Source: Faecousia sp. (lineage in GTDB: Bacteria > Bacillota > Clostridia > Oscillospirales > Oscillospiraceae). Taken from it: a DNA stretch of 11,573 bases. The notes under the pieces are model-generated. The model ran no database searches. It was not told the origin of the DNA and saw nothing but the letters and a program-made list of their open reading frames with translations. Positions 6,155 to 11,573 of this stretch are shown here, piece by piece. The stretch covers positions 1 to 11,573 of the forward strand of contig JARHYV010000040.1 in NCBI GenBank assembly GCA_029258495.1, in the 5' to 3' direction. How positions within the stretch are numbered: position 1 is the first letter of the stretch; every line of letters begins with the position of its first letter. The translations under genes were made by a program, and so were the position numbers.

Positions 6155-7501
6155 TTAATAATCGTATCGTTTCTTCTTTGCCGCAAGAAATATGACCGTT
6201 ACGATCGTTGCCATAAGTTCCGCCGCAACGATGGAGATCCAGATCCCATCCATCTCCAAAAATATGGGCAGCAGCAGCACCGTGACAGTCTGAAATACCA
6301 GTGTCCGAAGAAAGGACAAAATCGCAGATGTCAGTCCATCATTCAATGCCGTAAAGAACGATGATCCAAATATCGCAAATCCGGAAAACAGAAAAGAAAA
6401 GGAATAAATAAAAAATCCCCGGAGGGTGATATCCAGCAGCTGTGCATCATATCCCGCAAACATAAGCGAAAGCGGTTTTGCAAGGAACTCTGATGCAAGG
6501 AACATCCCAATGGCGCTGATCCCAAGGATCACCATGCTCTTGCGCAGGAGGCTTTTTAATTCCGAATGGTTCTCTGCTCCGTAATGATAGCTGATCACGG
6601 GAGCCGAGCCGACGGAGTAGCCAATGAATATCGCCAAAAAAATCAGGTTCACATACATCAGCACGCCATAGGCCGCGATGCCGTCCTCGCCTATATAGCG
6701 CAGCAGCTGAATATTATACAGCATGTTCGTGATAGACATGGATATATTATTCAGCAGCTCTGATGCGCCGTTGGTGCAGACCTTTCTCATTGCCTTCCAA
6801 TCCATGGAACATTTTCCCAATCGGAACAAGCTGGTGTTTTTGCGGGCAAAATACAGAACCGGGATGAAACCGCCAATATACTGGCTCATCGCCGATGCTG
6901 CCGCTGCACCTGCCAGTCCCCAGGAAAAGCATGCCACGAACAGCGCATCCAGAACAACATTTGTCACGCCGGCTGCAATGGTGACATACAGTCCGAGCTT
7001 TGGTTTTCCTGCTGTGGCGCACAAGTTCTGAAAGGCATACTGCAGGACACACCCCGGCAGACCGATCAGATACACCCGGGCATAGATCACGCTGTCCTCA
7101 AGCAGCTGTCCCTCTGCGCCGAAGAAAACTGCAACCTGCCGGACGATCCCAATTCCAAAAAACATCAGCACAATGCCGCAGATCAGCGCGCCGTAAACCA
7201 CCATAGAGAAAATATCGTTGGCTTTTCGGTGATGCCCCTCACCGAGCGTCTTTGCGATCAATGCACCGCCGCCTGTTCCGAACATAAAGCCGACACCGCT
7301 GAGGATCATCAGCAGAGGAAAGATGAAATTCAGTGCAGTAAATGGAGTCTTGCCCACAAAATTGGATACGAACAGCCCATCCACCACACTATATATAGAG
7401 GTCACGATCAGCATCACAATGCACGGCAGCGTATACCGCAGCAGTTTTCCATAGGTAAAGTGATCCGACAGCTGAATATTATGCGTATTCTCCCGTCTCA
7501 T
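6155..7501 (-). CDS. MATE-family multidrug efflux transporter (MepA-like)
   Basis: A 448-residue inner membrane protein with about twelve hydrophobic segments, the normal MATE size. The start of the first bundle has the family pattern YTLPCIVMLIVTSIYSVVDG then FVGKTPFTALNFIFPL and GTGGGALIAKTLGEG. The second half repeats the fold, beginning near NGASELLNNISMSITNML. MATE proteins export cationic drugs and dyes in exchange for Na+ or H+. The ATG at 7501 overlaps the marR stop codon by four bases (ATGA), implying translational coupling; an in-frame upstream ATG at 7768 only reads a shifted frame of marR and is rejected. The marR-MATE arrangement parallels mepR-mepA of Staphylococcus aureus, so derepression by a MATE substrate is likely. 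The substrate cannot be told from sequence. Confidence 0.93.
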   Translation of the reverse strand: MRRENTHNIQLSDHFTYGKLLRYTLPCIVMLIVTSIYSVVDGLFVSNFVGKTPFTALNFIFPLLMILSGVGFMFGTGGGALIAKTLGEGHHRKANDIFSMVVYGALICGIVLMFFGIGIVRQVAVFFGAEGQLLEDSVIYARVYLIGLPGCVLQYAFQNLCATAGKPKLGLYVTIAAGVTNVVLDALFVACFSWGLAGAAAASAMSQYIGGFIPVLYFARKNTSLFRLGKCSMDWKAMRKVCTNGASELLNNISMSITNMLYNIQLLRYIGEDGIAAYGVLMYVNLIFLAIFIGYSVGSAPVISYHYGAENHSELKSLLRKSMVILGISAIGMFLASEFLAKPLSLMFAGYDAQLLDITLRGFFIYSFSFLFSGFAIFGSSFFTALNDGLTSAILSFLRTLVFQTVTVLLLPIFLEMDGIWISIVAAELMATIVTVIFLAAKKKRYDY

Positions 7502-7938
7502 TTCGCCTGCCCCACCTGTTCCTTCAAATCGTACAGAAAGCGTTCTGTCATCTCCAGATATTTCTCCAGATCCTCCTGCGGCCACGCAGAATAGATGCTG
7601 TCTTCTATGCGCATCATCTGAAGGATGGTCTTTTCCGTGTAGCGTTTCCCCTGCTCCGTCAAGCACACCTTTTTCGACTTGCCATCGATCGCCTGCAAAA
7701 ACACCAGATTTTCCTGCTCCAATTTTCGAATGGCAGAATTGACCGTCTGCTTGCTCAAGCCGGAGCATCGGCAGATCTCACCCAGCGGCAGACTGTCGCC
7801 AAAGCTGCAAATATCATACAGAATTGTTGCCGCACTGTCCGTCATCCCCAGTTTTGCGGCGATCTCGTGATAGACCGCCGTGATCTCACGATAGAGATGG
7901 TTATAGCGTCTGAGCTTGTTTGAAATATGATAATCCAT
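7498..7938 (-). CDS. MarR-family transcriptional repressor of the MATE operon
   Basis: A 146-residue protein of usual MarR length. After an N-terminal dimerisation helix, residues about 51-100 form the winged helix-turn-helix: LPLGEICRCSGLSKQTVNSA is the recognition unit and IRKLEQENLVFLQAIDGKSK the start of the wing, followed by KKVCLTEQGKRY. Helices at both ends should form the dimer. I chose the ATG at 7938, which has GGAGG four bases upstream; the in-frame ATG at 7965 is only a few bases from the predicted transcription start, leaving no room for a ribosome site. It overlaps the MATE gene by four bases and probably represses the operon through the two repeats in its promoter. Confidence 0.92.
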   Translation of the reverse strand: MDYHISNKLRRYNHLYREITAVYHEIAAKLGMTDSAATILYDICSFGDSLPLGEICRCSGLSKQTVNSAIRKLEQENLVFLQAIDGKSKKVCLTEQGKRYTEKTILQMMRIEDSIYSAWPQEDLEKYLEMTERFLYDLKEQVGQAK

Positions 7939-7953
7939 ACATCCTCCACAATC

Positions 7954-8003
7954 GTCCGAAATCATACAATTTGCATTATAGTACGAAATCGTACAAAACG
8001 CAA
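7954..8003 (-). promoter_or_regulatory. marR-MATE promoter with duplicated MarR operator
   Basis: On the minus strand TTGCGT (8003-7998) and TATAAT (7980-7975) are 17 bases apart, putting the transcript start near 7968. The spacer is filled by an inverted repeat GTACGA-AA-TCGTAC (7981-7994). A second copy lies at 7954-7969, just after the start of transcription; the two 16-bp units GTACGAAATCGTACAA and GTCCGAAATCATACAA agree at 14 positions and are 27 bases apart. Binding at either would block initiation. Recognition by this MarR is inferred from position and symmetry. Confidence 0.75.
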
Positions 8004-8031
8004 GTCTTTTTCTATCTTAATATTTATTTAC

Positions 8032-8060
8032 TTGTCCGTTCCTACATATCGTGCTACTAT
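8032..8060 (+). promoter_or_regulatory. Promoter of the nrdA-nrdB operon
   Basis: TTGTCC (8032-8037) and TACTAT (8055-8060) are 17 bases apart, and TGC precedes the -10 box to make an extended -10 (TGCTACTAT). The stretch 8007-8031 upstream is AT-rich and could act as an UP element. Transcription would start near 8067. The first NrdR box exactly fills the -35/-10 spacer. Confidence 0.65.
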
Positions 8061-8086
8061 ATATTTGTTAATACAAGATATTGTGC
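8039..8086 (+). promoter_or_regulatory. Pair of NrdR boxes at the nrdA promoter
   Basis: The box at 8071-8086, ATACAAGATATTGTGC, matches 13 of 16 positions of the NrdR consensus as I recall it (ACACWATATATWGTGT). The weaker box at 8039-8054, TTCCTACATATCGTGC, matches about 10. They start 32 bases apart, about three helical turns, as expected for co-operative NrdR binding. One covers the promoter spacer and the other the initially transcribed region, a repressing arrangement. CCTACATAT also occurs in the weak box before nrdG. Confidence 0.75.
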
Positions 8087-8100
8087 ATGGAGGATTTTAC

Positions 8101-10632
8101 ATGTGGATCATAAAAAGAACCGGACAGTTGGAAACCTATCAGTCCGATAAAATCAGACGCGCCATTTCTCTGGTCTTCCAGAGCACGGAAAATGTGATTT
8201 CTTCGGAAGAGTGCAGCCGTCTGGTGGCAAAAACCGAGGAAAAAATTCAGCAAAAAACCGTAAGTCAGGAAAATATCTCCGTGGAAGAGATCCAGGATCT
8301 TGTCGAGCGCACGCTGATGGAGGAGAACTACTATCAGGAGGTAAAGCGCTATATCCTGTATCGGGAAGATCGGGCAAGGAAACGCCGCTCCCGAGGTGCC
8401 ATCACAGAGCAGATCCCTGAAATTGCCGAGCTGTCTGCCGTCTTAAAGGAGATCCAGTTCGAATTCAGCGATGAGGCCTATGATCTGGAGCATCTGTTTA
8501 CCAAATTCCAAGCCTTGGTAAAGCCCGACCTGACTGCACAGGAAAAACTGGCCATGCTGATCAAAGCTGCCGTGGAACGCACCACGCAGGAGGCTCCCCG
8601 TTGGGAAAACATTGCCGCCCGGCTCCTGATGCTGAAATTCGATCTGAACCTGAACCAGATCCTGGAGCGGAACCACATTCACGGCTTTTATGAAAAAATC
8701 GCATATCTCACAGAGCAGGGGCTCTATGGGGACTATATCCTGAGCAGCTACACAAAAGCGGATATCGAATGTTTCGCCGGCTGGCTCCGTCCCGAGCGGA
8801 ACAAGCTGTTCAACTATTCCGGTCTTTCTCTGCTGCTGGATCGCTATGTCATCCGTACCGGCAAGGGCATCCCCATGGAAACCCCTCAGGAGATGTTCAT
8901 GGGCATTGCCATGCATCTGGCCATCCCCGAAAAGGAAGACCGGAACACTTGGGTGCATCGTTTCTATGACATGCTCAGCCTGCTGCAGGTGACCATGGCA
9001 ACGCCCACGCTGTCCAACGCAAGAAAACCCTTCCATCAGCTTTCCTCCTGTTTCATCGATACCGTACCAGACAGTCTGGACGGCATTTATCGCAGCATCG
9101 ACAATTTTGCAAAGGTGAGCAAGTTCGGCGGCGGAATGGGCATGTATTTCGGCAAAGTCCGGGCTGCCGGCAGCAGCATCCGGGGATATGAGGGTGCCGC
9201 CGGCGGTGTCATCCGCTGGATCCGTCTTGCAAACGATACTGCCGTTGCCGTTGATCAGCTAGGTGTGCGTCAGGGTGCAGTAGCAGTCTATCTGGATGTC
9301 TGGCATCGGGATCTGCCGGAATTTCTGAACCTCAGAACCAACAACGGCGACGACCGGATGAAGGCGCACGATGTATTCCCTGCCGTGTGCTACCCCGATT
9401 ACTTCTGGGAGCAGGCTCGGGACAATCTGGATGGGGACTGGTATCTCATGTGCCCCCATGAGATCCTCACCGTCAAGGGCTATGCGTTGGAAGACTCCTT
9501 CGGGGACGAATGGAAACAGAAGTATCTGGAGTGCGTTCAGGATCACCGGATCCACAAGCGTGTCATCCCCATCAAGGATATCATTCGTCTGATCATCAAG
9601 AGCGCCGTTGAAACCGGCACTCCCTTCACCTTCAATCGGGATACCGTGAACCGTGCCAACCCCAACCGAAACCGCGGCGTGATCTATTGCAGCAATCTAT
9701 GCACCGAGATCGCCCAGAACATGAGCGCCATCAGTCAAGTAGAAGAGTCCATCCAGCAGATCGACGGAGAAACCGTTGTCGTAAATATCACCAAGCCCGG
9801 TGAATTCGTTGTGTGCAATCTGGCAAGCCTATCTCTCGGAAACATTGACCTCGACGATCAGGCGCAGCTGCAATCTATTACAGAAAGCGCCGTACGGGCT
9901 CTGGACAATGTGATCGATCTGAACTTCTTCCCCGTGCCCTACGCAAAGATCAACAACGAGAAATACCGTCCCATCGGACTGGGTGTCAGCGGTTATCACC
10001 ATATGCTTGCAAAGCGGGGGATCCCTTGGGAAAGCGATGCGCATCTGGCATTGGCGGAAAAGGTATTTTCCGATATCCACTATGCCGCCGTTCTGGCGAG
10101 CTGCCGTATTGCTAAGGAAAAGGGTGCCTATCCCTATTTCGACGGGAGTCTGTGGCAGACCGGCGAATATTTTGAAGAGCGGGGTCTGACAGAAGACCGC
10201 TGGGCTCAGCTCAGGCAGGAGGTTCAGCGTTTCGGGATGCGCAACGGCTATCTGCTGGCAGCTGCACCTACCAGCAGCACCAGTATCATCGCCGGCACCA
10301 CCGCCGGTCTTGACCCCATCATGAGCCGCTATTTTCTGGAGGAAAAGAAAAACGGTCTGATGCCTCGGGTCGCGCCGGAGCTGTCCATGAAGACCTTCTG
10401 GTTCTATAAAAATGCTCATCTCATCGATCAGACATGGTCTGTACGGGCCTGCGGCATCCGCCAGAGGCACATCGATCAGGCCCAGAGCATGAACCTTTAC
10501 ATCACCAACGAGTATACCTTCCGGCAGGTGTTAAGGCTGTATCTTCTTGCATGGGAGCAGGGGGTCAAGACCGTCTACTACATCCGCTCCAAGAGTCTGG
10601 AAGTTGAAGAATGTGAAGTCTGTTCATCATAA
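8101..10632 (+). CDS. nrdA: Class I ribonucleoside-diphosphate reductase, large (alpha) subunit
   Basis: An 843-residue catalytic subunit that reduces ribonucleoside diphosphates using a radical supplied by the beta subunit encoded next. The N-terminus (about 1-95) is an ATP-cone, starting MWIIKRTGQLETYQSDKIRR. Catalytic residues are all present: C317 (QLSSCF) and C572 (VVCNLAS) form the substrate-reducing pair, N532-C534-E536 in SNLCTE match E. coli N437-C439-E441 with C534 as the thiyl radical site, and Y826-Y827 (TVYYIRS) match the radical-transfer tyrosines. The C-terminus ends EECEVCSS, with C838 and C841 as the shuttle cysteines re-reduced by a redoxin. The ATG at 8101 has GGAGG seven bases upstream; the open frame extends to 7927, but that part covers the promoter and both operators and is not coding. 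It is ten bases before nrdB. The ATP-cone and the class I-type partner favour nrdA over nrdE. Confidence 0.95.
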   Translation: MWIIKRTGQLETYQSDKIRRAISLVFQSTENVISSEECSRLVAKTEEKIQQKTVSQENISVEEIQDLVERTLMEENYYQEVKRYILYREDRARKRRSRGAITEQIPEIAELSAVLKEIQFEFSDEAYDLEHLFTKFQALVKPDLTAQEKLAMLIKAAVERTTQEAPRWENIAARLLMLKFDLNLNQILERNHIHGFYEKIAYLTEQGLYGDYILSSYTKADIECFAGWLRPERNKLFNYSGLSLLLDRYVIRTGKGIPMETPQEMFMGIAMHLAIPEKEDRNTWVHRFYDMLSLLQVTMATPTLSNARKPFHQLSSCFIDTVPDSLDGIYRSIDNFAKVSKFGGGMGMYFGKVRAAGSSIRGYEGAAGGVIRWIRLANDTAVAVDQLGVRQGAVAVYLDVWHRDLPEFLNLRTNNGDDRMKAHDVFPAVCYPDYFWEQARDNLDGDWYLMCPHEILTVKGYALEDSFGDEWKQKYLECVQDHRIHKRVIPIKDIIRLIIKSAVETGTPFTFNRDTVNRANPNRNRGVIYCSNLCTEIAQNMSAISQVEESIQQIDGETVVVNITKPGEFVVCNLASLSLGNIDLDDQAQLQSITESAVRALDNVIDLNFFPVPYAKINNEKYRPIGLGVSGYHHMLAKRGIPWESDAHLALAEKVFSDIHYAAVLASCRIAKEKGAYPYFDGSLWQTGEYFEERGLTEDRWAQLRQEVQRFGMRNGYLLAAAPTSSTSIIAGTTAGLDPIMSRYFLEEKKNGLMPRVAPELSMKTFWFYKNAHLIDQTWSVRACGIRQRHIDQAQSMNLYITNEYTFRQVLRLYLLAWEQGVKTVYYIRSKSLEVEECEVCSS

Positions 10633-10642
10633 GGAGGACAAA

Positions 10643-11573
10643 ATGCTAAACAAGAAACCCCTTTTCAATCCTGCCGGCGACACGGAAGTGCGGCTCCGCC
10701 GGATGATCGGCGGAAACACCACCAATCTCAATGACTTCAACAACATGAAATACGAATGGGTCAGCGACTGGTACCGTCAGGCGATGAACAATTTCTGGGT
10801 GCCGGAGGAGATCAACCTCTCCACCGACATCAAGGACTACCGCAAGCTCCCTGCCGAGGAGCGCCGGGCTTATGACAAGATCCTGTCCTTCCTGATTTTT
10901 CTGGACAGCATCCAGTCTGCCAATCTGCCCCAGATCGGTTCGTATATCACCGCCAACGAGATCAATCTCTGTCTGGCGATCCAGACCTTTCAAGAGGCTG
11001 TCCACAGCCAGAGCTACAGCTATATGCTCGACACCATCTGCGAGCCTCAGGAGCGCAGCGCCGTGCTGTACCAGTGGAAGGATGACCCCCATCTGCTGGC
11101 GCGAAATGAATTTATCGGCAACCTCTACAATGAATTCCAGAAGGAGCAGTCAGAGGAAACACTGGTTCGCACCCTTGTTGCCAACTATATTCTGGAGGGG
11201 ATCTATTTTTACAGCGGTTTCATGTTCTTCTACAATCTGGGCAGAAATCAGAAAATGCCCGGCAGCGTTCAGGAGATCCGCTATATCAATCGGGATGAAA
11301 ACACCCATCTGTGGCTGTTCCGCAGTATCCTGCTGGAGCTGAAAAGAGAGTCCCCCGAGCTGTTCACCGACGCTCATGTGGAAACCTACCGCACCATGAT
11401 CCGGGAAGGCTGTGAGCAGGAGATCCGATGGGGACACTATGTGATCGGCAACGAGATCCAGGGTCTTAATCAGACCATGATCACCGATTACATCCAGTAT
11501 CTGGGAAATCTCCGGTGTGCAAATCTGGGCTTTGATCCCATCTACCCCGGTCACGAAAAAGAACCCGACAGCA
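10643..11573 (+). CDS. nrdB: Class I ribonucleoside-diphosphate reductase, small (beta) subunit, C-terminus cut by window
   Basis: About 310 codons are open to the window edge; the C-terminal tail that docks on NrdA is missing from view. It is a four-helix-bundle di-iron protein that makes the tyrosyl radical. All expected metal ligands are present: D88 (FLDSIQ), E118 and H121 (EAVHSQSY), E185 (ILEGIYF), E219 and H222 (DENTH). The radical tyrosine is Y125, four residues after H121 as in E. coli (H118/Y122), so this is not a class Ic protein with phenylalanine at that place. The start is fixed by AAGGAGG (10631-10637), which overlaps the nrdA stop codon, five bases before the ATG. It forms an operon with nrdA, ten bases apart. 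Iron is the likely metal, but manganese cannot be excluded from sequence. Confidence 0.95.
   Translation, partial: MLNKKPLFNPAGDTEVRLRRMIGGNTTNLNDFNNMKYEWVSDWYRQAMNNFWVPEEINLSTDIKDYRKLPAEERRAYDKILSFLIFLDSIQSANLPQIGSYITANEINLCLAIQTFQEAVHSQSYSYMLDTICEPQERSAVLYQWKDDPHLLARNEFIGNLYNEFQKEQSEETLVRTLVANYILEGIYFYSGFMFFYNLGRNQKMPGSVQEIRYINRDENTHLWLFRSILLELKRESPELFTDAHVETYRTMIREGCEQEIRWGHYVIGNEIQGLNQTMITDYIQYLGNLRCANLGFDPIYPGHEKEPDS

Noticed and set aside
7502..7768. N-terminal extension of the MATE protein to an ATG at 7768
   Set aside because: It lies inside marR in another frame, looks nothing like a MATE N-terminus, and the ATGA overlap at 7498-7501 gives a normal start.
7927..8100. N-terminal extension of NrdA to an ATG at 7927
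   Set aside because: The added residues contain a repeat that is only the translated MarR operator copies. The region holds two promoters and the NrdR boxes, and the ATP-cone begins exactly at the ATG at 8101 behind a good GGAGG.
9829..10470. A 213-codon minus-strand open frame opposite nrdA
   Set aside because: It is a shadow of conserved nrdA codons; no start signals or domain features.
1..11573. Search for insertion sequences, CRISPR repeats, tRNA/rRNA and riboswitches
   Set aside because: No transposase-like protein, regularly spaced repeats, tRNA-like cloverleaf or long structured leader was seen; every intergenic gap is under 200 bases and is explained by promoters, operators or terminators.

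Overview
The window looks like chromosomal DNA from a low- to mid-GC Firmicute, most likely an anaerobic or oxygen-tolerant gut Clostridia relative. This is an inference from four things: strong AGGAGG-type ribosome binding sites, sigma-A promoters, a NrdG2-type activase paired with a long-form NrdD, and YitT, MerR and MarR/MATE families typical of Firmicutes. No rRNA, tRNA, mobile element or CRISPR array is visible, so the taxon cannot be fixed. Eight complete genes and two partial ones fill nearly all of it.

Layout. (1) The left edge holds the N-terminus of a leftward FAD-dependent CoA-disulfide reductase / NADH oxidase-like enzyme. It is divergent from a rightward LysR regulator across an AT-rich, palindrome-rich promoter region. 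(2) 1274-4363 is an anaerobic (class III) ribonucleotide reductase operon, nrdG then nrdD, ended by a strong hairpin terminator. The NrdD carries an extra C-terminal thioredoxin/glutaredoxin-like domain with a CPNC motif. (3) 4396-5976 is a leftward YitT-family membrane protein divergent from a MerR-family regulator. They share a perfect 21-bp palindrome that sits in the long spacer of the yitT promoter. (4) 6155-7938 is a leftward marR-MATE efflux operon with a 4-bp overlap and two copies of a 16-bp operator-like repeat at its promoter. (5) 8101 to the right edge is a class I (oxygen-dependent) ribonucleotide reductase operon, nrdA then nrdB; nrdB runs off the window.

How it fits together. 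Both RNR operons carry a pair of NrdR-box-like sequences about three helical turns apart. The better box of each pair shares an identical 13-nt core in opposite orientation. Anaerobic and aerobic dNTP synthesis are therefore probably under one NrdR regulon. The two transporter/regulator modules between them look independent: each has its own promoter and operator, and hairpins bound them. The most interesting features are the NrdD-redoxin fusion, which suggests a class III RNR carrying its own thiol reductant, and the well-resolved operator architectures at four promoter regions.
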